The notes under the pieces are model-generated. The model was not told where the DNA came from, made no database searches, and was given only the letters and a program-made list of their open reading frames with translations. From NCBI GenBank assembly GCA_947090525.1, contig CAMUON010000003.1:117260-181259 (forward strand): a stretch of 64,000 bases of DNA. Direction: 5' to 3'. Origin of the DNA: an uncultured Atopobium sp. (GTDB lineage Bacteria; Actinomycetota; Coriobacteriia; Coriobacteriales; Atopobiaceae). Shown one piece after another: positions 8,613-16,307 of this stretch. Both the position numbers and the translations under genes were made by a program. Each line of letters begins with the position of its first letter. The stretch's first letter is position 1.

Positions 8613-9545
8613 ATGACTCAGGAAAAAACCATACACGCTCTGTCTGGCTGGCTTATACTGCCATGTGTGCTTGTGGGTTATGTATGTGGTCTCTACCATA
8701 TAGCAGCGTACATCTGTAAACATACAAATGAATTTGGAAGTCTGGTCCTTCCTTGTCTACTCGATCCAGCGGATATATCTACAGTGTTCATATCAATTCT
8801 ACTCATCTTGCTTGCGTTTACCCTGCAATGCGGCCTCTTTTCGCTCGAGCCAGGAAAAGCCAAAGTGCTCGTCCTTTTTGGCGCATACCAGGGAACGGTT
8901 AAGCGAGACGGCTTTTTCTTCGTCAATCCATTTTGTTCACAAAAATCTATTTCGCTGCGCGCACGCACATTAAATGGTGAGCACCTCAAGGTCAACGACA
9001 AGATGGGTAACCCTATCGAAATTGCAACAGTCATCGTGTGGCATGTAAGCAATACCGCGCGCGCGATCTTTGATGTGGACGCTTATGACAACTACGTCGC
9101 TCTTCAGACAGAAACAGCGCTTCGCCATGTGGCAAGTCTCTATGCTTACGATCACATGGAAGACGATGATGCAAAAAATACGCAAATTACCTTGCGCGCA
9201 AACATCGAAGAAATTTCTGTGCGACTCAAGCAAGAGCTCGATAACAAGCTCAGCGTTGCAGGAGTAAGCGTTGATGATGCGCGTCTTACGCACCTTGCGT
9301 ATGCTCCGGAAATTGCGCAAGCTATGCTTCGCCGTCAGCAAGCAGAAGCTATCATTGCTGCGCGCAAAAAGATTGTGGAAGGCGCGGTTTCTATGGTAGA
9401 TATGGCGCTTGAGAAATTGTCGCAGGAGCAGATTGTCGAGCTCGACGACGAGAAAAAGGCTGCTATGGCAAGCAATTTGATGATCGTGCTCTGTGGAGAA
9501 TCCGAAACACAGCCCGTTATCAATACAGGAACGCTCTATCAATAA
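8613..9545 (+). CDS. SPFH/Band 7 domain membrane protein
   Basis: A 310-residue protein of the SPFH (stomatin/prohibitin/flotillin/HflK) superfamily, scaffold proteins that form oligomeric rings or microdomains on the membrane. Two N-terminal hydrophobic helices (about residues 13-32 and 53-72) are followed by LEPGKAKVLVLFGAYQGTVKRDGFFFVNPF, the start of the SPFH domain, and by the core ending around ARLTHLAYAPEIAQAMLRRQQAEAIIAARKKIVEGAV, the coiled segment used in oligomerisation. The start has a strong AAAGGAG site. It has its own promoter with an overlapping operator and is followed by a ribbon-helix-helix gene. From general knowledge, such SPFH genes are often paired with a small Arc-like protein; the function of the pair is unknown. 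Confidence 0.9.
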   Translation: MTQEKTIHALSGWLILPCVLVGYVCGLYHIAAYICKHTNEFGSLVLPCLLDPADISTVFISILLILLAFTLQCGLFSLEPGKAKVLVLFGAYQGTVKRDGFFFVNPFCSQKSISLRARTLNGEHLKVNDKMGNPIEIATVIVWHVSNTARAIFDVDAYDNYVALQTETALRHVASLYAYDHMEDDDAKNTQITLRANIEEISVRLKQELDNKLSVAGVSVDDARLTHLAYAPEIAQAMLRRQQAEAIIAARKKIVEGAVSMVDMALEKLSQEQIVELDDEKKAAMASNLMIVLCGESETQPVINTGTLYQ

Positions 9546-9563
9546 TGCCTAAGCTCGTGGAAT

Positions 9564-9600
9564 ACCTGTGATACCACCCTTTGTATGTGGTATCACAGGT
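9564..9600. terminator. Perfect 14-bp hairpin between SPFH and RHH genes
   Basis: ACCTGTGATACCAC (9564-9577) pairs perfectly with GTGGTATCACAGGT (9587-9600) around a 9-base loop. It starts 19 bases after the SPFH stop codon. There is no T-tract on either side, so it may be a weak terminator, an RNA stability element or a DNA operator rather than a classic intrinsic terminator. Confidence 0.5.
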
Positions 9601-9645
9601 GGCTACGGCACCGACACTCAACACATGTGAGATGATCTAAACCCC

Positions 9646-9852
9646 ATGCCAACACGAAAACAATATCCTTTGCGCATAGATCCTTCGATTTGGAATGCAA
9701 TTGAGCTTTGGGCACGCGATGAAATGCGCAGCTCAAACGGGCAAATAGAATGGATGCTCAAAGAAAGTCTTGCGCGGGCGCATAGACTCCCCTCCCCTCA
9801 TGCAAAAAAGAACGCAGATGGATCTTCAGCGCGAGCGCAAAACGGGAGCTGA
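9646..9852 (+). CDS. Arc-like ribbon-helix-helix DNA-binding protein
   Basis: A 68-residue protein whose first 45 residues fit the MetJ/Arc fold: the strand KQYPLRIDP, then helix WNAIELWARDEMRS, then the turn SSNGQIEWMLKESLAR. Such proteins bind palindromic DNA as dimers of dimers with the N-terminal strand in the major groove, and often act as antitoxins or autorepressors. It follows the SPFH gene by 100 bp and I infer that it represses the SPFH promoter through the repeat at 8554-8580. The C-terminal tail after residue 48 is low complexity. Its codons GCA AAA AAG (9802-9810) contain the slippery heptamer A AAA AAG, and the -1 frame after it stays open for 80 codons. The ribosome site is weak. 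Confidence 0.8.
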   Translation: MPTRKQYPLRIDPSIWNAIELWARDEMRSSNGQIEWMLKESLARAHRLPSPHAKKNADGSSARAQNGS

Positions 9853-9904
9853 AGCTCAAACTAAAGCTGAAGCTTAAGCTTAAACTAAAGCCAAAGCTCA
9901 AGCT
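9851..9904 (+). repeat. Nine tandem hexamers, consensus NAAGCT
   Basis: Starting at the RHH stop codon, nine contiguous 6-bp units follow: gaagct, caaact, aaagct, gaagct, taagct, taaact, aaagcc, aaagct, caagct. Within them the string AAGCTYAAACTAAAGC recurs with a 24-bp period, so part of the array arose by duplication of a larger block. Confidence 0.85.
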
Positions 9905-9928
9905 AAATATAGATAGAACTATACGCTA

Positions 9929-9961
9929 CCTCCGTTGTGTAACTCACATATACAACGGGGG
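9929..9961. other. Inverted repeat upstream of the acyltransferase gene
   Basis: CCTCCGTTGT (9929-9938) pairs with ACAACGGGGG (9952-9961) with one G-T wobble and a 13-base loop. It is followed by a TATACT hexamer at 9981-9986 that could be a -10 box for the acyltransferase gene. Function uncertain: terminator for the SPFH-RHH unit or operator. Confidence 0.4.
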
Positions 9962-10083
9962 CATGCGTGTCGTCTTACGCTATACTAGCTATCAGTACGC
10001 GAGCACGCAGACGCGTTGCAAGATTGCAATGCACCACTTTCGCAGCTGCTGAGAATCACACATGCGCTACAAACGGGGATACG

Positions 10084-11205
10084 ATGAATAATAGACATTC
10101 AAATATAGAACTGCTCAGAATCATTGCCATGCTCATGATTATTGGCTATCACATTTTTGTTCACTGTATCAATGTTCAGCTCACCGACCCCACGTCTATC
10201 ACTGAGCTCCACAATTTTTGGTACTGCACGCCTCAATTCTCCAAAAAACTGTGTCTACTCGCCCTTATATCACCCATGGGCCAGGTAGGAAATACGGTGT
10301 TTTTGCTCATTTCTGGCTACTTTATGGTTAGCAAAAAAACGATCAATCTAGGAAAAATTTCAAAAAAGCTCCTCCTGCAGCTCGTCTTTGCTGCATGTAT
10401 GCTCGGTTTTGCATCGATTGCGCTCTACCGTGTGGCGGGCGATAAGCCGCTTGCGCTCTTCGATTTTGATAGCTTCAACTGGATGTCTTGGTATGCGGGC
10501 TACTATTTCTTGGTTATCGTAATCGCGCGACTAGGACTCAATGCATGGCTTCAAAAGTGCGACCGCGCGCAGTACGCTATGCTGACCATGGCACTTTTCG
10601 CGGCTGTTCAACTCTCATGGAGCGCAACACTTTTGACAAACCTCACAAAAGGCCTCGACACGCTTGTTATTGGCGTTTTTCTCTATACGCTCGGTGGTTA
10701 TATCAAAAGATTCGATCCTTTTAGAGCTATCAAGAGCTGGGCGGGAATTGCGTTTCTCGTGCTACTCAACCTGTTTGTACTGGGCAATTTTTACATTAGA
10801 ACGGCCGCGCGTATCCTTGCCTACAATCCCGAAAGTGGAAAGCTGTTTCTTCCCGATATACCCCTTTACCTGCCCATTCAGCTCATTCCTATTCTTATGG
10901 GAGTAACGGTCTTCGAGCTCTTTAGGCGCATAGAGCTGCGTCCACATAATGTAATTAATTTTATTGCCGCATCGACCTTTATGGCATATGTACTTCACGA
11001 TAACACCCTATTTCGTAAGCTCTGGAGCTGGATCAACTGGGTCGCGCTTTTGCATAACCAATTTGGCCAGTTCTGGGTGAGTTATCTTGCGTGCACGCTT
11101 GCTACATTTATGGCGGGATTTGTGTGCTATTGCCTCTACCTGCTGCTTGGGCACATATGTACAAAAGCAAAGCCGCTTATTATGAAACGCGAAAAAGCTC
11201 AATAA
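10084..11205 (+). CDS. Membrane acyltransferase (acyltransferase 3 / OafA-like family)
   Basis: A 373-residue integral membrane protein of the acyltransferase 3 family, which transfers acetyl or other acyl groups to cell-surface polysaccharides or lipids. The start at 10084 gives MNNRHSNIELLRIIAMLMIIGYH, the family's typical first helix with R-[IA]-x-A-x-L and the catalytic-type His at the end of helix 1. About ten hydrophobic helices follow, and a conserved VLHD-type motif (MAYVLHDNTLFR) lies near the C-terminus. The longer reading frame starting at 9967 adds a non-membrane stretch with no ribosome site and was rejected; GGGGA precedes the chosen ATG. It stands alone and its acceptor substrate is unknown. 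Confidence 0.9.
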   Translation: MNNRHSNIELLRIIAMLMIIGYHIFVHCINVQLTDPTSITELHNFWYCTPQFSKKLCLLALISPMGQVGNTVFLLISGYFMVSKKTINLGKISKKLLLQLVFAACMLGFASIALYRVAGDKPLALFDFDSFNWMSWYAGYYFLVIVIARLGLNAWLQKCDRAQYAMLTMALFAAVQLSWSATLLTNLTKGLDTLVIGVFLYTLGGYIKRFDPFRAIKSWAGIAFLVLLNLFVLGNFYIRTAARILAYNPESGKLFLPDIPLYLPIQLIPILMGVTVFELFRRIELRPHNVINFIAASTFMAYVLHDNTLFRKLWSWINWVALLHNQFGQFWVSYLACTLATFMAGFVCYCLYLLLGHICTKAKPLIMKREKAQ

Positions 11206-11303
11206 GAAGCAGGCGGCTTACATGCGATAAGAACGCACGCGGGCAAGGTGATAGCTGCAAGCCCAAGACTGCGCGCGGGGTCAAACAAACAAAGCGTTGG
11301 ACG

Positions 11304-11335
11304 AAAAAGGGGCTGTTGGCATTGCCAACAGCCCC
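11304..11335 (-). terminator. Intrinsic terminator of rpsA
   Basis: GGGGCTGTTGGC (11309-11320) and GCCAACAGCCCC (11324-11335) form a perfect 12-bp stem with a 3-base loop. On the minus strand it is followed by a run of five T (complement of 11304-11308). It lies 25 bases past the rpsA stop. Confidence 0.92.
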
Positions 11336-11360
11336 TTGTGTATTACATATAAACGCTCGT

Positions 11361-12563
11361 TTATGCTTCTGGAGTCTCTTCTGCAGCAGGAGCCTCAGCG
11401 GCTTCAGTAACAGGAGCTTCAGCAGCATCTGCAGCTTCAGCAGGCTCTTCCTCGTCGGTGCCAAGAGTCTCGGCAGCAGACTTCATCGAAAGAGAAATGC
11501 GGCGACGCTCAAGGTCGATTTCCATGACCTTGACTTGTACAACATCGCCCACCTTGCAAACTTGCGCAGGAGCATCAACATGAGCCTTTGCCATCTCGGA
11601 GATGTGGACAAGGCCCTCAACGCCATCACCAAGGTCAACGAAGGCACCAAAGGTGACAAGCTTGGTTACGCGACCTTCAACAATTGCGCCGATAGGATAT
11701 TTCTTAACGAGCACGCGCCAAGGATCCTCGGTGGTTTGCTTGAGACCGAGCGAAATACGCTCACGGTTGAGATCGATATCAAGTACCTGAACCTCAACCT
11801 CTTGACCAACCTTGACAACCTCAGCAGGGTGATTGACGTGGTTCCAAGAAAGCTCAGAAATATGGATAAGACCATCGATACCGCCAAGGTCAACGAAGGC
11901 ACCAAAGTCGACGATAGAAGACACGGTACCTTTAAGCTTCATACCAGGCTTAAGCTTGGTGAGAATCTCGGAGCGCTCAGCTTTGCGTGCAGCTTCCAGA
12001 ACCACACGACGAGAAAGTACCACATTGTTGCGGTTGCGATCCATCTCGATAACGCGAGCTTCGATGTGTGTACCCATGTAGGAAGAAAGATCCTTGACAC
12101 GACGAAGGTCAACAAGAGATGCAGGCAAGAAGCCGCGAAGACCGATGTCGAGGATAAGACCACCCTTAACGACCTCGATGACTTCACCTTCAACGTTAAC
12201 GCCTGCGTTGAATTTCTCTTCAACGGCATTCCATGCGCGCTCGTACTCAGCACGTTTCTTGGAAAGAATAAGACGACCTTCTTTGTCTTCCTTTTGCAGA
12301 ACCAATGCCTCGATGGTGTCGCCCATCTTGACCAGCTCTTCGGGATTGGCATCTTTGCGAATAGAAAGTTCGCGAGCAGGTATGACGCCCTCGGACTTAA
12401 ATCCGATGTCAAGCAAAACCTCATCATGCTCAATCTTGACAACAGTACCTGTTACCAAATCGCCCTCGTCAAAATCGGTGATTGTACCATCGATAAGGGT
12501 GTTAAGCTCTTCGTCCGATACATCATCTAGAGAGAAGATGGACGAATTTTGAATCTCACTCAA
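11361..12563 (-). CDS. rpsA: 30S ribosomal protein S1
   Basis: S1 brings mRNA to the 30S subunit. The 400-residue protein has four S1 RNA-binding repeats (about residues 33-103, 118-185, 203-272 and 288-359), with the typical VDFGAFVDLG and TFGAFVDLG strands in the last two. This four-domain form is typical of Actinobacteria and Firmicutes, shorter than the six-domain E. coli protein. The C-terminus is a Glu/Ala-rich tail. Translation starts at a TTG codon (12561-12563), preceded by GAAAGGGGT; no in-frame ATG is near. A TTG start and a perfect palindrome in the leader fit with tight control of this abundant protein. A terminator follows at once, so rpsA ends the transcript. Confidence 0.97.
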   Translation of the reverse strand: MSEIQNSSIFSLDDVSDEELNTLIDGTITDFDEGDLVTGTVVKIEHDEVLLDIGFKSEGVIPARELSIRKDANPEELVKMGDTIEALVLQKEDKEGRLILSKKRAEYERAWNAVEEKFNAGVNVEGEVIEVVKGGLILDIGLRGFLPASLVDLRRVKDLSSYMGTHIEARVIEMDRNRNNVVLSRRVVLEAARKAERSEILTKLKPGMKLKGTVSSIVDFGAFVDLGGIDGLIHISELSWNHVNHPAEVVKVGQEVEVQVLDIDLNRERISLGLKQTTEDPWRVLVKKYPIGAIVEGRVTKLVTFGAFVDLGDGVEGLVHISEMAKAHVDAPAQVCKVGDVVQVKVMEIDLERRRISLSMKSAAETLGTDEEEPAEAADAAEAPVTEAAEAPAAEETPEA

Positions 12564-12581
12564 AGGTGGACCCCTTTCAAA

Positions 12582-12595
12582 AACGGGGCCCCGTT
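12582..12595. promoter_or_regulatory. Perfect 14-bp palindrome in the rpsA leader
   Basis: AACGGGGCCCCGTT lies 19 bases upstream of the rpsA start codon. It could be a protein-binding site or part of an RNA structure masking the ribosome site. The role is inferred from position only. The remaining rpsA upstream region to 12808 shows no further gene. Confidence 0.45.
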
Positions 12596-12808
12596 ACATG
12601 ATGGGTTTTGTGTACGCAAGGAGCTGAAACGCGCCTACGTACCGTATATACATACATGCTCTCGGGGGCCAACAGATTATTGTGCAGCTTCGGTATCTGG
12701 ATGCATGTAGCCAGACAACAAAGATATGCAAGTTATAGGGTACCTGATTGAGCGTGTGAATTTCAAGTAGTTTTTCTAGGAATTTAGGTTTTTATTCTGG
12801 GTTTTGCG

Positions 12809-13222
12809 TTAGTTTTTCTGCTTACCCGCAGGCGAAGGTGTAGGCGCATCTCCAGATTGGAGCGCCTGCAAAAGCGCTTGCACATTTTTCTTTGCATGCG
12901 CAATACCTACATGCAAGACTATTGCAAGCGGAGCCATCACGCAGGCAAGAATTATACCAACGATCCCAAGCTCTCTACCTGCGGATCCATACCATCCTGT
13001 CCATATCAATAATGCCGCGATCACAAGACCTGAAAATGCCAGACGTTTGTATACCTCAAGGCGGGTGATGGCGCGTGTTTGAAGCGCGGCCTCCTGTACC
13101 AGCGGAGAATTTTGAGTCGAGAGAATATCTTTGAGAGGGCGTGTAGGTTTTGACGAAGGGGCTCTATGCGCCTTATCGCTCGAGCTTAGAGGGCTATGGG
13201 AGAATATATCGTGCAGGCTCAT
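12809..13222 (-). CDS. Small membrane protein of unknown function
   Basis: A 137-residue protein starting at the ATG at 13222, with AAAGGA seven bases upstream (an in-frame TTG three bases earlier is a less likely start). The N-terminal 55 residues are polar, then two hydrophobic helices follow (about residues 59-76 and 83-106: SGLVIAALLIWTGWYGSAG and IVGIILACVMAPLAIVLHVG), and the short C-terminal tail is polar. I do not recognise a family. It lies between rpsA and the mannose-PTS operon on the same strand and has no visible terminator of its own, so it might be co-transcribed with rpsA. Confidence 0.65.
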   Translation of the reverse strand: MSLHDIFSHSPLSSSDKAHRAPSSKPTRPLKDILSTQNSPLVQEAALQTRAITRLEVYKRLAFSGLVIAALLIWTGWYGSAGRELGIVGIILACVMAPLAIVLHVGIAHAKKNVQALLQALQSGDAPTPSPAGKQKN

Positions 13223-13328
13223 CAATCATTCCTTTGTTGTACGTACAAACGCGATGTAAGCGCGATATAAGCTTAACGCACGCGTGTGGTGCCTGCATGA
13301 TACAACAGCGCATGTAGGCGTGTGATAC

Positions 13329-13361
13329 AAAAACGCCGGCACGAGCTCATCACTCGTGCCG
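13329..13361 (-). terminator. Intrinsic terminator of the mannose-PTS operon
   Basis: CGGCACGAG (13337-13345) pairs with CTCGTGCCG (13353-13361) around a 7-base loop. On the minus strand a T5 tract follows (complement of 13329-13333). It lies 140 bases after the IID stop codon, so the transcript has a long untranslated tail. Confidence 0.85.
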
Positions 13362-13500
13362 ACTCTTATAGCTAGCTGCTCATGTACACATAGCTTGTTC
13401 AATCATACAAACGCAATTCATACAAACGAACTGCAAACAAGCGTAGCTATAGCGAATGTACTCAAAGATTGTAGTACAAATCTCGTTTGCGCAGGCGCTC

Positions 13501-14334
13501 CTAGTACGAAAGACCTGGGTCAAAGACGCCAATCAGTACGCCCACGAGTGCAACGACGACCAAAAGAAGCATGACAACCGTTGGGTTCATCTTCTTCTTA
13601 GTCATAAGCCACCAGCAGAACCATACAAAGACCCAGTTCAGAGCCTTGGGGAAGATGCCGTCGATAGTTTTTTGCAGCACGAGGCTAGAATCGGTACCAA
13701 ATTGTACAACAAAGGAGGTTTGGATATTGATCCAGGTAGCAGCAACGGAACCGATAACCATAGCACCAACCATCATGATTGAGCTACGAAGTGCCGAAGA
13801 CTCAGGGCCGACGAGCGCCTCAACTGCGTCTCCACCAAGGGAGTATCCGCGATCATAAGCAACCTTCATACCGAAGTACATAAGGACATTCCACACAACA
13901 ATGTAGAACAGAGGTCCCAAAATATTTCCGCCGTTAGCGAGACCAAGGGAAATACCCAAAAGAATTGGAATCAAGGTACCAACGATGATTGAGTCACCAA
14001 GACCAGCAAGAGGACCCATCAAACCTGCACGAATACCATTGATGGTTTCGTCGTCGATAGCGTCACCGTTAGCGCGGGCTTCTTCGAGACCAGCAGTCAA
14101 GCCCACAACCATCGTACCAATTTGAGGCTCGGTGTTGAAGAAGGTGGAGTAGGTTTTGATAGCTTCTACCTTGTCTTCATCCTTATCATAGAGTTCATCG
14201 ACAACCGGAAGCATTGCCCAGAGATAACCGAATGTCTGCATGTGCTCTTGGGAGAAGCAGGTAAGGTTACCATAAATCCAGCGCAGAAACGATTGGTGAC
14301 GCGCTTTTTGAGAAACAACTTTACGCTCTGCCAT
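13501..14334 (-). CDS. PTS mannose/fructose/sorbose family, subunit IID
   Basis: Membrane component IID of a mannose-family phosphotransferase system; with IIC it forms the sugar channel. The 277-residue sequence starts with the soluble helical part (RWIYGNLTCFSQEHMQTFGYLWAMLPVVDELY), contains GIRAGLMGPLAGLGDSIIVGTLIPIL, the family's most conserved segment, and ends in hydrophobic helices. The ribosome site AGGAGG lies inside the acidic 3' end of the IIC gene and only 2 bases separate the two genes, so they are translationally coupled. It is the last gene of the IIA-IIB-IIC-IID operon and is followed by a terminator at 13329-13361. Confidence 0.95.
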   Translation of the reverse strand: MAERKVVSQKARHQSFLRWIYGNLTCFSQEHMQTFGYLWAMLPVVDELYDKDEDKVEAIKTYSTFFNTEPQIGTMVVGLTAGLEEARANGDAIDDETINGIRAGLMGPLAGLGDSIIVGTLIPILLGISLGLANGGNILGPLFYIVVWNVLMYFGMKVAYDRGYSLGGDAVEALVGPESSALRSSIMMVGAMVIGSVAATWINIQTSFVVQFGTDSSLVLQKTIDGIFPKALNWVFVWFCWWLMTKKKMNPTVVMLLLVVVALVGVLIGVFDPGLSY

Positions 14335-14336
14335 GA

Positions 14337-15206
14337 TTAAATATCCTCCTCGTCTTCATCATCTTCAGACTGAGCGCTGGCAACAGCAGGCCTCTTCTGA
14401 ACAGCAGTTTTAAGAGATTTAACTTCGTAATTGATAAGGGCGAAGAATACTGCCACCAATGCAGATGCAATGAGGTTTGCGTGCATAACAGCAGCAAGAG
14501 TAAAGCCAAAGCCAAAGATAACCCAGTCAATCGGCTTAGCAATAACTTGTTTGCAAAGGATAGCCACACCGACAGCAGGAAGCAAAGAACCAACCGTAAA
14601 GAGGGTCTTCATGGCAACGCCGTCCATAGGAAGGTATGCCTTCATAACGCCTACCATTGCTTCACCAGCAAGGCAGATGATAACGGTGGGCAGGAAGGAG
14701 AAGAGAATGTGTCCGAGCCAAGGGAGCACAACGTTCACAGCAGGAATGGTCTTCTTGATGCGGTTCCAGTTGCCCGACTCAATCGCACGCCAACCAATAC
14801 CTTGCCATACAAGGTTGATCGTAGCGGTACCAAAGAAGAGAACGGTTCCGAGCGTACCTACAGCTGCACCGAGAGCAGCGGCCAATGCCTGAGCTTCGGA
14901 AGAAGCGGGATTGAGGCCTTGCGCGTGAATCGCCAAAATGGAAAGAGGGATACCAATGTAGGTAACAGCACGTACATCAGCAGAAACGGTTCCTCCTGGC
15001 GTTACAAGCGCGATGTAGACGATCTGAATGGCAGCACCGACGATGATACCCGTTTGGAGATCACCAAGGATGATACCGACAACAAGACCACCTACGAGCG
15101 GGCGACCAAGGGTGTAGTTACCGATTGTGGTACCTGCCATACCAGGCAATGAAGCCAAGCAGGCGAAAATACCCAGCAATACGGCTTGAAAAACAGAAAT
15201 AGCCAT
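14337..15206 (-). CDS. PTS mannose/fructose/sorbose family, subunit IIC
   Basis: Sugar-translocating membrane subunit of a mannose-type PTS, 289 residues, with many hydrophobic helices. GNYTLGRPLVGGLVVGIILGD and IQIVYIALVTPGGTVSADVRA are typical EIIC-Man segments. The C-terminus is acidic (SEDDEDEEDI) and its DNA doubles as the ribosome site for IID. The start ATG follows AAAGG. It sits 42 bp after the IIB gene. The sugar cannot be read from the sequence; mannose, glucose, fructose and amino sugars are typical of this family. Confidence 0.95.
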   Translation of the reverse strand: MAISVFQAVLLGIFACLASLPGMAGTTIGNYTLGRPLVGGLVVGIILGDLQTGIIVGAAIQIVYIALVTPGGTVSADVRAVTYIGIPLSILAIHAQGLNPASSEAQALAAALGAAVGTLGTVLFFGTATINLVWQGIGWRAIESGNWNRIKKTIPAVNVVLPWLGHILFSFLPTVIICLAGEAMVGVMKAYLPMDGVAMKTLFTVGSLLPAVGVAILCKQVIAKPIDWVIFGFGFTLAAVMHANLIASALVAVFFALINYEVKSLKTAVQKRPAVASAQSEDDEDEEDI

Positions 15207-15248
15207 GGATACAACCTTTCTCTAGACTATCTGCACTTCCTGAGAGCC

Positions 15249-15743
15249 TTACAGCTCAAACTTTGAGCGGAAATCAGGCCAGTGACCTATGGCTTTTTCC
15301 TTGATGAGACAAAACCATACGTCATAGCCTGCGTTTTCCATAGCTTCAAAAGCTTGAGCTTCCTCTTGAGTAATAGATTGATTGTTGCCCAGTTTGACCG
15401 TGTTGGGTCTATCGTTGCACGGGCCTACAACAACCTGACGAATCCCTGAAGGATCGATAGCGTGGTCGACAAGAATTTTTTTCATATCTACAGGATTTTT
15501 GGTGATAAGGAAATACTTTTTGTCGCTCGCCAAAACGGCATCGATTTTCTCAAGGAAGTGGGCAAGGGTCCATACGAAGACTTTTTTGTCTGGGACGGCG
15601 CCTTTGTAGGCTTGCTTCAAGAGAGAATTTTCGGCAGCAGCATCGTTCACAGCAATGATACCGTCGCACGGGTATTCCAGAGCCCAACGGGTAACCGTTT
15701 GGCCGTGAATCATACGATCGTCGATACGAACAAATGAAATCAT
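15249..15743 (-). CDS. PTS mannose/fructose/sorbose family, subunit IIB
   Basis: Cytoplasmic phosphocarrier of 164 residues. VRIDDRMIHGQTVTRWA carries the phosphorylated histidine (His13) that takes phosphate from IIA and gives it to the incoming sugar. VVGPCNDRPNTVKLGNNQSITQEE is the other conserved surface. The gene has a strong AAGGAGG site. IIB is encoded separately from IIA, as in Lev-type systems, rather than fused as in E. coli ManX. Confidence 0.95.
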   Translation of the reverse strand: MISFVRIDDRMIHGQTVTRWALEYPCDGIIAVNDAAAENSLLKQAYKGAVPDKKVFVWTLAHFLEKIDAVLASDKKYFLITKNPVDMKKILVDHAIDPSGIRQVVVGPCNDRPNTVKLGNNQSITQEEAQAFEAMENAGYDVWFCLIKEKAIGHWPDFRSKFEL

Positions 15744-15848
15744 GCTTCCTCCTTGTTATACATTGGATACAAGTAGATGTGCAGATACAGGCATGTTGCG
15801 TCTATCTTGCGCAAATCGCGCGCAAGGCAGATACTACATGCTTAGCGA

Positions 15849-16307
15849 CTAAATGTCGTCTTCGTCCTCGTCAGCCTCAGCATCTGTGCCTGCATGTTTA
15901 TCGATCTTGAACTCATAAATGGCTTCGCGCGCCGCATCCAAAACCGTAGAAACAAGTGCTGTGCCTGTAAGTCCATCGTCAAAACCCATAGTAGTTGCAG
16001 CAAGAACCATAGGAAGATTGAGACCGCCAATGGCATAGAGATGCTCGAGGATGCCTCGTTCGGAGAGCTTGGCCAAGGTCGTGGTCAAAGGTGAACCGCC
16101 AATGATGTCAGCAAAAACAAAGACCTCGTCATCAGGGGTGATATGCGCGCAGGCCTGGAGCAGCTTTTCTGCAAACGCGTCTTGGCCCATACCATCTTCC
16201 AAGCAAACAGCGATCAAATCGTCGCGCTTACCTGCAAGCATTTCGAGATCCGCCAAAACACCGTACGCAAGCGTGCCATGGCTGACAAGCAGTCCATATT
16301 GTGCCAT
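15849..16307 (-). CDS. PTS mannose/fructose/sorbose family, subunit IIA
   Basis: First gene of the PTS operon, 152 residues. YGLLVSHGTLAYGVL includes the active histidine (His10), which accepts phosphate from HPr, and FADIIGGSPLTTTLA is the conserved substrate-docking loop. The last 15 residues are strongly acidic (AEADEDEDDI), like the tail of IIC. A GGAGG site precedes the ATG. A TATAGT hexamer on the minus strand (16349-16354) may be the -10 box of this operon. I see no neighbouring LevR-type activator and no sigma-54 promoter, so control is likely different from the Firmicute lev operon. Confidence 0.95.
   Translation of the reverse strand: MAQYGLLVSHGTLAYGVLADLEMLAGKRDDLIAVCLEDGMGQDAFAEKLLQACAHITPDDEVFVFADIIGGSPLTTTLAKLSERGILEHLYAIGGLNLPMVLAATTMGFDDGLTGTALVSTVLDAAREAIYEFKIDKHAGTDAEADEDEDDI

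Larger units (their letters stand above)
9810..10052 (+). other. Possible -1 frame extension of the RHH gene coding a Lys-Leu repeat
   Basis: If ribosomes slip one base back at A AAA AAG (9804-9810), translation continues from GAA at 9810 through 80 codons to TGA at 10050-10052. This frame has no ATG, GTG or TTG upstream before an in-frame stop at 9783, so it cannot start by itself. It encodes ERRWIFSASAKREL, then alternating Lys and Leu for nine dipeptides (one Pro replaces a Leu), then a basic tail. Differences between the repeats fall almost only on third codon positions of this frame, which hints that it was or is translated. Alternatives are a missed base in a six-A run, or a decayed longer gene. 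No stimulatory hairpin or upstream SD is obvious. Confidence 0.35.

Noticed and set aside
11091..12530. A 479-codon open frame on the plus strand opposite rpsA
   Set aside because: It runs antisense through the whole of rpsA, which has four clear S1 domains, and its translation is low-complexity without motifs. The long open frame follows from the codon bias of rpsA.
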